From assembly GCA_958298945.1 (NCBI GenBank), contig OY282606.1:95301696-95365695 (forward strand): DNA of 64,000 nt, in the 5' to 3' direction. A model generated the notes under the pieces. The model was not told where the DNA came from. It was given only the letters and a program-made list of their open reading frames with translations, and ran no database searches. Below are positions 1 through 12,639 of this stretch, piece by piece. The stretch comes from Atherix ibis. Taxonomy: Eukaryota > Arthropoda > Insecta > Diptera > Athericidae. Position numbers and translations under genes: made by a program. The stretch's first letter is position 1, and the number at the start of each line of letters is the position of its first letter.

Positions 1-59
1 TTCTGTCATCCCATAAAGTTTCTATTTTCCAAAATTTTATTTTTATTTAATAGAAAATC

Positions 60-330
60 TCTAGCACAATTGATGGAACCATAGCTTCTGCCAGCATTTT
101 TTTTCAGCACTTTGATGCACGTAAAGATCTGGAACTTTCAGTCATCTGTTAAGTCTTCAGCAGTCCACTTTTAATGGAATAGTGTCCAATCCAATGGTTT
201 TTTTTGCTTTGAAAGAATAGTAATAGTTCCTCACCGATAGATCAGTTGTCGTTAATCGGATTTTCATTGTGTTTAGAGACACTGCTTTGTCAAAGCTATT
301 ATTTATTTTAGCCCAAATTTGCGATTCCTT
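60..330 (-). mobile_element. Possible Tc1-like transposase relic
   Basis: On the minus strand, broken frames give short stretches resembling the middle of Tc1-type transposases, notably KKMLAEAMVPSIV, which recalls the segment just before the usual GGGS(I/V)MVWG motif. Stops and frame changes interrupt it and no terminal repeats are visible. This is a weak assignment from motif memory; it could be chance similarity in A+T-rich DNA. Confidence 0.3.
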
Positions 331-1852
331 TTACTATTTTACTAGCAGTGTATCAGCTTAAACTAGTACTTTTAAACCTACGATAACGAGGTAAATGCTG
401 ATAACTCCAGCTTCAATTATAGTTGCTGCAAAACAATCCGATTTACCTTCGCTAAATAAAATAATGAATTTTTACGCGAGCAGTTATCGCAAAAGTGTAA
501 AACTAGCCCACTAAATATAAAATAAAATAATAGTATTTTAATACTAAATAATAAAAATAAAATATTTGAAAAAGGTTGTATAGTAAAACAAAATAATTTA
601 TAATTAATCAAAATGATTTGCAAAACTACTTACATAAATTCTATAATAAAACGATAATTTTTTTGTAATAAGCGTTTTTTCCCCTCGTTTTTAAGTAATT
701 TAAAGCAGAGATCATTAAGAACAACTAAAATTATGACTTATACTCTTTTATAAGTCATAATAATAACAAACTTTTTTGCAAGAGTAAGAAAATCAATCTA
801 TCGAAATTATCTTAATAAAATATGATGCGAACTTTTACGGTAGATGTGCGTGCTATTTAACTATTCTTTAATTTTAATCAAATTCAACCTTTTGAAAAAG
901 ATAAATACAAAAAAATCCTATGAACATAATTTTTTCCCAAATTATAATCATAGGATTAAAGCTTTATATTCCAATTAATTTAAACTCTGCTCAACTACAC
1001 CTTATTTTAATATTTAAAAAAAAGAAAACATTTTAAAAACCAGAAATTGTATTATCATTTCAAAATGACGTAAGTTATTAATAATTATAGTAAAAATAAT
1101 TATACTCTTTTAAGTGTAGGAGCTATAATTACAAATTGTATAAATTTTTTTTAGTTTTTATAATTCTAGTTTTTATCATTATTATTTTAAACTTTTTAAA
1201 TTTATTTACTACTAAATATACACATTTACATATTAATTATTTTTATAATATATTTAAATGCAAAAATATTCTGTTACTTTTTAGCTTTAAATGTGTTATT
1301 TGTGAAACAAATTGAACTTTACTATCGATTGCTAAACTTCCACCTTAGGCAAAAAAAATTGATTATTACAAAAAATTGTTTATAGCACTTGGCTAGAATT
1401 AATAGCAAAAAAATTGTTCAACAACCCGTAAGAAAATTATTTTAATTACAAAATGTATTGTTTTTTTTTGAATTATTTGAAATTTTTATTTTTTTTAAAA
1501 ATATTTCAACTAATACTATTCAAAATTTTATATTTAAATAAATAAAAAAAATTGACTATTTTTTTCCCCATTTATGATGTGATCTTAATGGAAATTTAAT
1601 TGATTTTAAGATATGTTGGATGAAAATTATACATAGATTCAAGGTGACTTTTAATTAATATCTTCGAAAAAGTTTCTATATCTGTTCATGATATTTTTTT
1701 TTTGTTGAGTAATTTATGATCACAAAAGTATGAATATTTTTTCCAGAACCAATGTATGAATTAAGAAAAATCGGTAATAGTTATTAAAAAAATTGTAATA
1801 AATAAACGTATTATATTGCTTAGTCGAAAAATATCGTGGCCTAAATCAGTGT
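331..1852. other. A+T-rich stretch without recognisable gene
   Basis: Very A+T-rich sequence with many poly-A and poly-T runs and only chance-length reading frames. I see no exon, RNA gene or repeat structure that I can defend. If the elongase gene starts to the left of the window, this is probably intron. Confidence 0.5.
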
Positions 1853-2640
1853 TTATTCAAAACAAATATTCATCATTATTATCGACAATGTTTCGCAATT
1901 TTTCGGGCAAAGCCATGATTCGCAATCAGTATAGAAGTTCTGTGATTTCTGCTTGAAAAACTGAATCAAGCAGTTTTCACAAGCCTCTCTTAAAGCCAGT
2001 TTGGTACCATTTCTGCAGAAATCGAAACAAGTGGTAGTATGAGGGTGCTGCTATGTATGGGCTATACGATGTAGATACATCAAAATTTCCCAGGTAAGCT
2101 CTCTTAATTTTTAGGCGAGTCATCAAAACTGTTTGTGGTCGAGCGTTATGCCAGTACAGTACTAAGTTAATAATTTGACCGAACGGTAGCAGTTTATAAT
2201 GAACGATTCCGTTTCAGTCCCACCATACACGCACCATAACCTTATTGAACATCAATCCTAGCTTTGAAATTATTTGTTCATCTCTCTTATTCCATGTTCT
2301 CTTTCGATATTCTCGTATTTTACCCATTTTTCATCGACAGTTATGATTTGCTTCAGAAATGGCTCGATTTCATTGCGCTTCAGCAGCATATCACAGATGT
2401 TGTTTTGCACAATCAATTCATGGAGCACCCAAATATAGAGTTTTTTTTTAACTCAGTCTTTCGCAAATGGTTTGAAAGGGTTTTTGATGATGAATGTTTA
2501 GTTTATAATCTATGTCATAACTGCTGGTATATGCCGGTCTTTGTCAATTCTTTCGAGAATTTCATCATTTTTTTGGGTGATTTCCAAAGGCGAGCGAACC
2601 AAAGCATGCGATGCGTTGCCGAAGTGATATCGTATTAATA
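1853..2640 (-). mobile_element. Degenerate mariner transposase relic (first MLE type)
   Basis: Read on the minus strand in shifting frames, this segment follows a mariner transposase from the helix-turn-helix region to the C-terminus. Near 2560-2640 there is a segment like ..KNDEILERIDKDRHI. Near 2380-2440 there is WVLHEL and ICDMLLKRNEIEPF. Near 2290-2350 there is IITVDEKWVKYENI, which carries the first catalytic Asp in the DEKW motif. A WWDWNGIVHYKLLP-like segment follows, and the C-terminal LPEKLRNIVDNNDEYLF motif lies near 1853-1915. Part of the catalytic region appears deleted, frameshifts and stops are frequent, and no terminal repeats were found. It is a dead copy, resembling the mellifera/capitata type of mariner. 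Confidence 0.75.
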
Positions 2641-2689
2641 TAGCGAATTCTCTCTTCATTCTGGTTCATTTTTGAACTTGAATAAGTTT

Positions 2690-3560
2690 TAATACACTAT
2701 ACCGATTTCAATAAACTTTTGCTATACACAAAGCTTAAAGTGTCACTTTTTAACTCCATCTGTTGGAAAACGCCGCGAACTTTTTTCCGATTAACTAATA
2801 CAGGGTACGTTTTATATTCCAGATCGAAGTTTTTTTTCAATAACTTTAAAATCAAATTTAATTTTATAATTTATATTTTATTGATTGATTATATGGTCTT
2901 AAGCATTATGTATAGAATATAACGTCGGTCAAATGCTCGTCTATGACTGCGGCGCAAACGCGAGTTCTTTTAAGCACATTTTTCATAACATTTTCACAGA
3001 CTTCTGGTATTATTTCAGCAATTTCATTTCGAATATTGTCCTTAAGCATCGAGGTTGTGGTTGCTTTGTTAGTGTATACCGTTTTCTGCATGTATTCTCA
3101 TACAAAAAAATCGGGAGGGTTCAATCAGGAGATCAGGGGGCCAGTCGCTATCACCACTTTTTGCCATTATTCGGCGAAAAAAATTTATCTCAAAATTTGC
3201 ATCGTAGCATATGATGTGGCACCGTCTTGTTGGAACCACATGTTCTGTATACCTAAATGATCCAATTCGGATATAAGAAAGTTTACCAACATTTCCCAAT
3301 GGCGGTCACCAGTAACTGTTACAGTATTGCCTCCAGCATCCTCAAAGAAATATGGCCCAATGATGCCGCCGGCCCAAATACCACACCATACAGTTACTCT
3401 ACAAGGATGTAGTAGTCTTTCGTTTATCAGTTGAGGGTTTTCAGTGCTCCAAAAGCGGCTTTTCTGTTTATTAACAAAGATAGCTAAGTCGGTGTGTACT
3501 TTGTCAAAAACTGTGGTCGTCTATACCGAGCTGTAAAACTCGAACACTTCAGTTTCGAGC
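2690..3560 (-). mobile_element. Second, different IS630-Tc1-mariner transposase relic
   Basis: The minus strand gives a long, nearly continuous transposase segment of a type common in insects. In order it shows FVNKQKSRFWSTENPQL (about 3420-3490), RVTVWCGIWAGGIIGPYFF (about 3340-3400), WFQQDGAT with a catalytic Asp (about 3225-3250), SDWPP..L..P and a KVYTNK-like motif (about 3060-3150), and a C-terminal HLTDVIFYT ending at about 2906. The final GGH is replaced by DEH. Frameshifts separate the blocks. Motif style differs from the adjacent relic (QQDGAT and WAGGIIGPYFF rather than DEKW and WWDWKG), so these are two separate lineages lying side by side in the same orientation. Confidence 0.75.
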
Positions 3561-3599
3561 GGTGTTAGATGCTCCATAATAAATTATTAGCGATCACTT

Positions 3600-6540
3600 T
3601 CTACGGCTGTTAAATGCCAACAGACGAATGTCATTCGAACCAAAATGGCGGCAAAGCAAAATCGACCTGGAACATAAAAAGTACTCTGTACTTTAAGAAA
3701 ATCATTTCTATGTTGAAAAGAAGCTCAAAAAGCAACAAAAAATTTTGCAAATCCGAAAGCAATACGACTTTGTTCTTAACAGCCCATATAAGCCATTTTT
3801 AATTCAATGGTACTTTCTAAATTGAAGGATAAAAAATTGGAAATTTTTCCATTTTAATTTAATTTATATTTTATGTAAACTGGTAACGTCATATCCGAAA
3901 TTTTAGACGTCACATACAGAACAATTTTATTGAACAAAAAAAAAAATATAAATAAACGTATTACTACTACGAAAAGAATATTTTGCCATATTCAATTAAT
4001 AAACAAAATAAGGTAAAATTTCAAAATTATACCAATTATATTGTTAACCTTGCAATAATCAAGGGCAAAATAAATTTTATATTAATTTTCCTTATTGTAA
4101 AGTTCTGGTACATTTTATGAATGTACATTTTTGTTAAATATTAAAATTTACATACCATATATAAATGGGAAAAATAATAAAATTATATTGTATAAATGAC
4201 AAATAAATTTAGTGGGAAAATGTCACGTAATCTTCTTAACACAAGTGTGGTGGTTGTTGAAAAACTCAACTCAATCGTCTTGTAAATCTTTAAAATTGTT
4301 GTCGATACACGTAAAACGAACAAAATTAATGATTGCACAAGCATTTTTCCGATTTACAAAAGTATTAGTATGTATGTGCACATGATCAATATAAAAATTA
4401 CCTTCTACTATTATTAGAATATAATAAATATTTTTCGAAAAGGGAAAATTTAACTTTCAGCAAGGTTAGTTAACATAGTTATCAATGGATCGAAAAAGCT
4501 ATGTCAGCAAGATTCTAGTTTTTAGACATAATCAACAATGATTATCACATTTTCATTTTTTAGAAATACAAGTACACTTGCACATAAAGACATTTGAAAT
4601 TTATTTGATAAAATCACGAGTTAACTTATTACGGAATCGTCATATTTTCGAAATTGCTGACATGTCAACTGGTACATCAATTTTATTCCTTTTTGTGAGT
4701 ATAGTTTGAATAAAATCAATTTTAATAAATATCTTATTGCATTTAACTCAATTCCTAGAGTCATCCATTTTGTTATTAATTTTATCGTTCGATATGATCT
4801 AATATTCATATTTTCTTTTAATTTTAAGAAAAGTATTTTTTATAATAAAAATTAACATCTAAGGTTAATTATTTATCAATTCTAGAAAAAATTGCAAAAA
4901 AAAAATTTAATAAATTTTCCCTAACTTTAATAAAGCAAGAAACCGAAAGTCAACGACTCACCTTAATTTATTATTCATTTTTTTAATGAATTGCAGAAAA
5001 TATTTATTATCATATTTTTAAATAGGTTGATGAGAGTGCACATTTTTAAAAAGGTAATTAAAGAATTCGAAATGTTTTTTTCTAATTTTATTTAAAGTCA
5101 TTTTAAATAATATTTGTAAAGAAATGTAAGTTCTTACCGTTACGACAACTTAGGAGGTCATTTGGCGATTATTATAGGGCATGCTGGTTTTTTCACTAAC
5201 TGGATTTGAACTAGGAACTGCTGCGTTTTAGGCGGAAACATTTTAGGCAATTGCTAAATCAGGATTAAATTTAAGAAATCACATTCACGATGTTTCAGAA
5301 ATTATAAAAAAATTTATATATGTGTAATTTTTTTTTATTGAAATTTCAATTCTGAGCGCAATGACAACTTGGAACTTTTGCCGACAATTTGAAAGGATGT
5401 GAAGAGTAAAAGTTTATTAATGTTTCTCCTTTCCTTGTATCTTGCACTTAAAAATATTCTAAGAATATCCCCCCAGTACTCTAAAGCGTCGAGATTAGTC
5501 ACTTGAACAAGAGAATCTTTATCAGTGAAAAGGCGGAAATGAATATTTGTCTTTAGTTTCTTCTTTTTTCATAAACTCATACTGTTGTTGGGGCAATGTC
5601 CAGTATGGTAATTCAAAATAAAAATAGCATTGGGAATGTATCACACCATATTACGTTGTCCAACAGCAATTGTTCTAAAGCTAGTGGAACTTTGTCTTAT
5701 TTGGTCGACTTTTTATATTTAAATCTTTCATAAATTATATATTATGACAAGAGACATTAACCGAAATGCATTTTAATATTATTTATTTGTGTTTAATAAA
5801 ATTATTGTTTTTTCATATATGTAAATGAAAAAGTTCTATTTAAATAAATATTTACCTGTTTTTATCTAGAAACGATATATTGTTAATAGCTTTTTGTTTT
5901 CAATCTTATACAATTATTTAAAATGGAAGCTTTACAAGGTTCTCTTTATTTAAATAATAATATTATATAAGAGAAATTTTCATTAAAATATTTAACTCTA
6001 TTAAAAAAAAAGTTTAATTTCATGTGTTTCTATTTATCAACTTGCATATAGAAAATAACTCTTAATGTTTAAGGGGGAATTCCCTGATTCGCTCATAAGA
6101 TACGCTCATTAAAAAAACCAAGTTCAATGTTAGAGAGCAAATGTTAATTTGGTGCGACATGACATGACTTGATAAACGATAAATTCACTAAAGCAAAATG
6201 TCCATGGAAGAGAGATTTTTGTTGGGCAATGGAATTATTGAATATTTATTGATTATTTAAAATATGTTGTTTGTATTTAATTTCCTTTTCATTATTAAGT
6301 GTAGATTGTGTGATATTATAAATTACAATATTATGAAAATATAATCTACCAACTTAATAAGAATAAAAAAAATTTCGCTTGAATTTAGTTCAAGTTACAG
6401 ACATTTCATGGATTTATCTATTCACAAAAAAAAAACATTCATTTACAACAAATGTTAAATTTTAACATTTTTACAAAGGAATTTTTTATATTCTTATAGA
6501 TGTATTTTAATTATGCTCACATATGATTGAGTAGTTTATT
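3600..6540. other. Gene-free A+T-rich stretch
   Basis: No exon or RNA gene can be supported. The stretch holds poly-A runs, short dispersed reading frames and one less A+T-rich segment at about 5330-5720 that is listed separately. It is probably intronic or intergenic to the left of the elongase exons. Confidence 0.5.
5330..5720 (-). pseudogene. Unassigned coding-like relic
   Basis: This segment is less A+T-rich than its surroundings. On the minus strand it reads as protein-like in overlapping frames, for example CYFYFELPYWTLPQQQYEF followed by DSLVQVTNLDALEYWGDIL, with frame changes between the blocks. I do not recognise the family. A decayed transposon or retroelement is the likeliest explanation given the neighbouring relics, but a chance effect of locally higher G+C cannot be excluded. 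Confidence 0.25.
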
Positions 6541-6569
6541 TGATTTTGGTTTTGCGTATACATATGCGA

Positions 6570-6940
6570 AGGGTGACAGTGCGACGCACTTCGAAAAAAA
6601 TACCTTCACACATGTATAAGCGAATAAGGAGACTGTTCAAAATAGTTCTCTTTGAAAACTATATATCGACTGAGGTGTTGCTTCTACTCGTTGCAGCACT
6701 GTTAGAAAGCTTTAACTCAAAAAGTATAAATGTTAGGAACAGTACGAAGATGATGTCCTTTCAAATGTTTTTGATTTTGGAATACAAAACAAAGTCACAC
6801 AGACTGTAGTCAGTTGAATAGGCGGCTGGGAGCAACATGAATCCCTTCTTCTGACAAAAACATTAACGTTCTTCTGCAATTTCCAATTTGACGCAATGAA
6901 CACTTTTTCTGAGCTTCTCAAGGAGTCCCTCATCAGATTA
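6570..6940 (-). mobile_element. Third mariner-like transposase relic (C-terminal part)
   Basis: On the minus strand the blocks YS.DYSLCDFVLYSKIK (about 6780-6830), HLKGHHF (about 6750) and CCNEWKQHLSRYIVFKENYFE (about 6640-6700, in another frame) match the end of an insect mariner-like transposase: an SPDLxPCDFFLFPKLK segment carrying the third acidic residue, then a W-rich C-terminus ending in NYFEG. Several frameshifts and stops are present. No inverted repeats are visible. The sequence at 6940-7200 may continue the element toward its N-terminus, but I could not confirm that. Confidence 0.6.
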
Positions 6941-7229
6941 AATGTTACTCGACGGTCGCAACCCTCACTCGTCTCTCATTTTCACCAGTTTTCAATGTTG
7001 AAGGATTCTCTAAGCAGAGCACAAACTTGTGTTCTCGATAAGGAATGTTCCCCATAGCCTAGTTCCAACTCTTCGTAAGTCAAAGTCGTGGCATTACCAA
7101 AGTTTAACAAAAAAGTTTGATGGGATTCCAACTTTGAAAAAGCACGACAAAAAGAAGCAGAGTTTTCAGAAAGGTCTCAGTGATGTCAGTGTAATTAATT
7201 TTCTCCCATATTTTATATTGTAGTATAAT

Positions 7230-9430
7230 CATGGCAGTTACGTAAAAAAATATAAAAATAATTCTTTTTTTTCTTATCAATTTCCAGCATATTTATAGAA
7301 AGTGCATATTTAACAATTCTTCTACAATACATTAGAACTAAACTTAACTTTTTAAAAAATCACAGAGAAATTTTTTACTTTAAGCTATACATTATGAAGG
7401 CAAGTTAATAACTTTACATCTAAAAAAAATATATTCAATAATTATTTTTATTTTTGCTCAAAATTTTCTCGTTTCTGTTGAAAGCTTATAATTTATTACC
7501 ATCTATAAGTATTATGTGGTTATTATTTATTGATTATTATAGTATGTGTATATGATAATATTCGACTTTCTTATTTCTTCGTAACACTTTTTTTTCTCGC
7601 ATACTTAAGTTAACTCTTCTATCAACTTTTGCAATTAATATAAAAAATACTATCATAGATATTTTTATTTAGATAGAAAACTATTAAAAAAAAATGGAAA
7701 GCTAGTAACATCAATACAAAGTAAGCTTTTAAATGATAAAAAAAGATTTCATCTTGTCATAAGCAAGTTTTTGATGTTTGACATTTATGCGATTTATCAT
7801 TAATAATAATATAGTAGGTGGAAAATTATAGCTCCTATTGACGATAGTAGCTTACTAACAATTATCTGATTATGGTTATTGTTGTTTAAGCCAGATAGAG
7901 TGCATGACTATAAGTTCTGCTGAAGGTGAAGGTACATTTTATTTTTGTTTGTTTAGAACTAGTCCAAATTATTTATTTAATAATTAGGTTTTAGCTAGAG
8001 ATGTGAGTACGTATTCGTAGTTAAAGTAAATTATAATCTTCATGATTCTCTAAGTCCTTTTAAAATTTTTCATTTTTAAAGATTAAAATTGATCAGTGCA
8101 AAACAAATAATTGCTTTTTTATAATTTTTCTATAAAAATCATATGAAAATGTTATCCATTTCGTAATTCGGAAAATACAATACCGCCATTTGACAGCTGT
8201 CAAACAAATAAATCATCTAAGATAGCACTTGTTTTTTAGATTTTAGAAGAACTGGATAGGTCTCTATATAAAAATTGTGACCGAATTTTGTTGGCAATAC
8301 ATTCGTAAGAACCCACACACATATGAAATTATAGAAACGGCGTAAATCATTGGGCGCCAATATTAAACTTAGCTATGCCATTGAAGCGGTTCGTTTGAAA
8401 CCGTTTTGATATGGGATGTCATTTATGCGTAAACAAATAGATTTTTTTTAAATATTGTGGATTTTTTGCTTGATGGAGTTATGTGTAGTTTTGGAAATTT
8501 GCAATAAAACACACTATATATTATTTATTAAAACAAAATTATAAAGCTGAAGAGTATATAAAAATATAAATTGCAAGTTATTTGATTGTATCAAAACAAT
8601 TATGTGGAAAAATACAAATCCATTCCAAAAATGTAAAATGAATTTAAAATGAAAGAATGTGATATTATGTTGAAATTAGAAAATATAAATTTTAATCTTA
8701 AAACAATCATTTGTAGATATTAAAAACTTCTTTATAATATAAATGTGTGTTTGTGAATTGAAATGGTAATTTAAATAGGCATATGCATTTAAATTAAATT
8801 AAAAAATAAAGCATTAATTACATAGAACATTACATCAAATTCATAATAATATAGTAGTTAATTGTATACACCATTACAGCAAATGCTTTAAAACTAAATT
8901 ACAAGGTGGAAAATTTAATGTAGTTAAATAATTAACAACTAATATTCAATTAAGAATTAACAGAAATTAAAATATTTCTTGCACTATTAAAAAAATTCGT
9001 TCCCTTAAATTTTCTCACACACACTTTACGTACGCCGGCACTGAACTATTTTCTGGTAAACATTGAACTGTCATCATCACATTTGTTTACATTTATTCCA
9101 TGATGAACTTTTCACTTTTTAACCACTTTTTGGACCAAATAAATCATTAATAGTCATTTAAACATATTATAAACTAAATTTTTATTAATTTCTGTAGTAA
9201 AAATGAAGATGACAATTTATACAAAGAAGGAAATTCCCGGCTTCCTCATTCCGTTGAAATAAAAACTTCCTATTTTAAATGTTATCAACAATATAACTAT
9301 TTATAGAAATACTTCCTTTTTGGTAAATACTTCAAAAAAACATAAAAACAACACTTTTACTTGCACTCTCCGATAAATGCCAAAATAACCATCTTAAAAA
9401 CAATAAAAGTATGCAAGCATTTTGGTATGC
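7230..9430. other. Gene-free A+T-rich stretch with two promoter-like spots
   Basis: No coding exon is visible. Two spots stand out from the A+T background. One is a 16-nt palindrome at 8189-8204 followed by a TATATAAAA at 8265. The other is a less A+T-rich block at about 9020-9130, containing TACGTACGCCGGCACTG and ACATTTGTTTACATTT. Either could be promoter sequence for the elongase gene downstream, but nothing in the window proves it. Confidence 0.4.
8189..8204. repeat. Perfect 16-nt palindrome TTTGACAGCTGTCAAA
   Basis: The sequence equals its own reverse complement and has a CAGCTG E-box at the centre. A TATATAAAA lies about 60 nt to the right. It could be a bHLH dimer site in a promoter or a remnant of a terminal inverted repeat; the sequence alone does not decide. 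Confidence 0.6.
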
Positions 9431-9440
9431 TACCACTTTC

Positions 9441-10445
9441 ATAGAGAATGGCGTATTTTAAGACTCAGAAATTTTACAAAATTGAGGCGCTTTATATTTA
9501 ATTGATATATACGAAATAAATAATAAACGTAAAATACAATTGTATTTAATACGAGAAGATTGGAAAAAAATGTTGCCTTCTGTCTTGTATAAATTATATT
9601 TTTATTTGGAATAAGTGAGTTAAAATAAATATTAATTATGCTTTTGGAATTCAATAATTTTTTATTACGAAAACTAGGTGTCATGTCTTGATAAAAAAAA
9701 TCTACACAAAAGTATGCAAGCGTTATGATTTTTCGCCGCTTTTGCAATAATTCAGGCAGAAAATTGCTTATACATATACGCAAATCTGACCTACACGGGC
9801 CTATTTAGGTATTTTTTAAACTAAGGGCAGCTTTCAAATAGATTGACAATAATCTACGCTCTCAACTTCAAATGAAAAATTTGGGCACTAATTGTCAGAC
9901 AAAACCGCCATATTGTTTTTGCTTGAATTTTAATTATTTTGTTTATCGTGGTGAAATAGTGAAAGATACGATATTTATTTTTGTGAAAATAATGTCCAGA
10001 AATAAAAAATTGTGTGGTGCTACAAATTCGATGGCATATATTTTTGAAAGCAGCATTGATGACAAGGAGGAAGAAACAAAAAAACGTAGTAAATTCCTCA
10101 CTAAAATGTCAAAACTATTGTCAGATTATTTTCTGATCATGTGCAAATACATACAAATGTTCCTGCAAAATATTGTCATACAAAGTCTTTAAATGATCTG
10201 ACAATTGTTTGCTTGGAAACTTTTCCAGATAAAAATTGCGCGATTATACTATTGAAATGTACGAAAGTCATTAAAAATTACCTTAATAAATTGAATTCTG
10301 TAAGAAATCTTATGGCGACCATTTTAATGATGTTCATGCATAATGGCAATGTTCAAGAAATATAGGGAAAAATTATAGGAATATTAAATTTAAGTATGTT
10401 TTACTTAATTTTACTTTTCGAACCACGAATTGGATACCCCTTTAA
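9441..10445 (+). mobile_element. Dispersed repeat, copy 1 (transposon relic)
   Basis: This block is similar to 12640-13317 over several segments: a left part with GAGAATGGCGT, a middle with AATAAGTGAGTTAAAAT and ATTACGAAAACTAG, then CGATTTCTCGCC-like sequence and CGGGCCTAT.CAGGTATT, and a right end of the form TTACTTT(T/C)CGAA..(C/A)..AATT.GATA.CCC(C)TTTAAT. Near the right end the plus strand encodes ..CxKVIKNYL.. followed, after a frameshift, by a GGHxxDV-like tail, the typical C-terminus of a Tc1/mariner-superfamily transposase. The copies differ by many substitutions and indels, so the family is old. No intact open frame exists in either copy. Confidence 0.6.
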
Positions 10446-10449
10446 TATC

Positions 10450-12409
10450 TTTAACCTATTTTACTTTTCTAAAATTTTATTACTAACCAATTGAATTGCA
10501 CAAAAACGTGTCATCGAATTTTTTTTTAAAGAATTTATTTGAGTTTAATATGGAAATTATTTCATATTTTTTCAATAAACATGAAATTCTTGTTTCCAAT
10601 TTTGTTTTAATTTTATTCTAATTTTACTTTAAGAATTTTTTTTGCTGTGGTTTTTTCTTCTAAATATTTTACTAAGGTTTTAGTTGTCTATTAAATCTAA
10701 ATATAACAGAGTAGTACTAACTGGTATTAGCAAGTTAATTTTATGATCTTTGCCTAATACCTGTTATTACACTGTGAAAATGGAACTGAAGGTATTTTTG
10801 TTAACTTCTTTGTGAAGATTTTTTTCAATTTTATAGTTTTAGTAGCTATACAAATTTAGTATTCATAATAAATGAGTTCAAAATTTTGAACTTAAAAATT
10901 ATACAATAATTATAAAATTGAATTAAAAAATCTCTTTAATGAAAATTACATAGTTAATGAACTATGCTTTTTGCTTGGCCTACTATAAAAGAAAATACTT
11001 TCCTGATTAAAGTTGAATTAGTTTTTTACAACTTTAAAATTGGCTTCATTACATATGTGTACTCGTATAATCAATTTGTATTAATTTTTAATTGAAAGCT
11101 TTTTCCAAAAAAAAGTACTTAAAGACTCATTATACCATTTGTAAAACAAACTGAATTGAAAAGATTTCAAAGTAAAATGCAAAATAATTTGACTGGAATA
11201 TGTATAAATAAGTGTATCTACTTATCTACTTAAATAACTAATTAATATATTTGCATTTCGAAAAGGTTGAACAAATTTCAAAAACAAATATTATCCTATT
11301 CATTAACAAACATTGCTCAATTCATTTCTGTCAGTGCAGAGTAGATGCACATTCATTAAATTCGACATATTTTTAGTAACGCAATGAAAAGAAAATTAAT
11401 TTTAAGGTGACATGTAATTAGGTTCTCCTTGTCAAGGCTTTTCACTACATTTCAATACGAATTCATTTGAATATAGTTTGTAAATCCTTTCAAGCAATGA
11501 TTTTTGTAAAAAAAAATTCTAAAGTAGGCATATTTATTTGTTTAAAAAAAACTGATCCTAAAAACTATAAAGTAATAAAATTTATGTTGTTAATAAAACG
11601 TATATAAGATACTTAAAATTTTTAACTATAGGAAATACAAGATAAAATGAATGTAACATCCACAGGTGATTTATATAAGTTTATGGAAATTTTCAAATTA
11701 AATATTTACTATTCCAATAGAAAAAAAAGTTCATTCATTTAAAAAAAAAACTATGAATTTTGTTTTAATGAAAATTTATTCGTGTAATTTATAAAGGAAT
11801 TATTATGGAAATACCATAAAATAATATAAAAGTAAATTTAGCATAAATATAATAATTATATTTTCTTAAAAACTAATTATCCAAGAAGAAATTTCATTCT
11901 AATAATACGATTTGAAATACAATAATAATAAATTTCACACAAAGGTAAAAAAAAGCCAGGTTTCTTTTTAAAAAGCATAAAAAATTCAGCAATATTATTA
12001 ATTGTATTAATATGAAAGTTAAACTCGTTTTCTTCCTTTTACAAAAGAATGAAAATGAATACATAAATTTTCTTCTAATCAAATGAATTAAATTTGTTAC
12101 TATAAATAACAGAAATTCAATATGCAAATGAAATTCGATTTCTTTATAAATTGAATAACAATAATTCAATAATAAAATTTTCAATTTAACAAATTCATAT
12201 CATATTTTAAGTAATTGTAATTTTAAAAAATTTATTTTTATTAAAAATGGACGCTTTAGAAAATATTAATTAATCTGTAGAAAATGATAACAACTGTTTT
12301 TTATACGAAATTTAATAAAGACAAAATCCTTTTTGAAAATGGCATGATGCTAAAGAGTTCTTATTATTTATTTTTACAATAGATGGCGCGGTGCGTATTT
12401 TATTTACTA
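10450..12409. other. Gene-free A+T-rich stretch
   Basis: Long poly-A and poly-T tracts and only chance reading frames. I see nothing that supports a gene, structured RNA or repeat. Confidence 0.5.
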
Positions 12410-12637
12410 TTGGGTTGTCCGGAAAGTAATTTCGTTGTTTCCCAACAGAGGACTTAATTGTATTTTTTCACAACCAACTTCACACTTAATAAGCCGTATA
12501 ATCATATGTATTTTGATAGGTGACATAGCAAGGCTTGCTTGTGAAAAACATCGATTGATTCTGCACAGAAGTTTTTAGTTGATACCCTTTTAAATATGGA
12601 AAGTGAAAAACTGCATTTTCGGCATATTTTACATTGG
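12410..12637 (+). mobile_element. 5' fragment of a mariner element
   Basis: It begins TTGGGTTGTCCGGAAAGTAA after a TA dinucleotide, which is the same terminal repeat as the element at 16845-17791. It is collinear with that element's 5' untranslated region and transposase start: GAGGACTTAATTGTATTT, then ATCATATGTATTTTGA, then GATACCCTTTTAAATATGG and the start MESEK..HFRHIL. Similarity stops abruptly at about 12637, where the repeat shared with 9441-10445 begins. The fragment therefore lacks the rest of the transposase and its right terminal repeat. Confidence 0.8.
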
Positions 12638-12639
12638 AG

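Noticed and set aside
2264..2638. 124-codon plus-strand frame
   Set aside because: It is the antisense shadow of the mariner transposase relic on the minus strand.
9439..9783. 114-codon minus-strand frame
   Set aside because: It lies across the dispersed repeat in the direction opposite to its transposase tail, is not conserved in the second copy and is of A+T-rich chance type.
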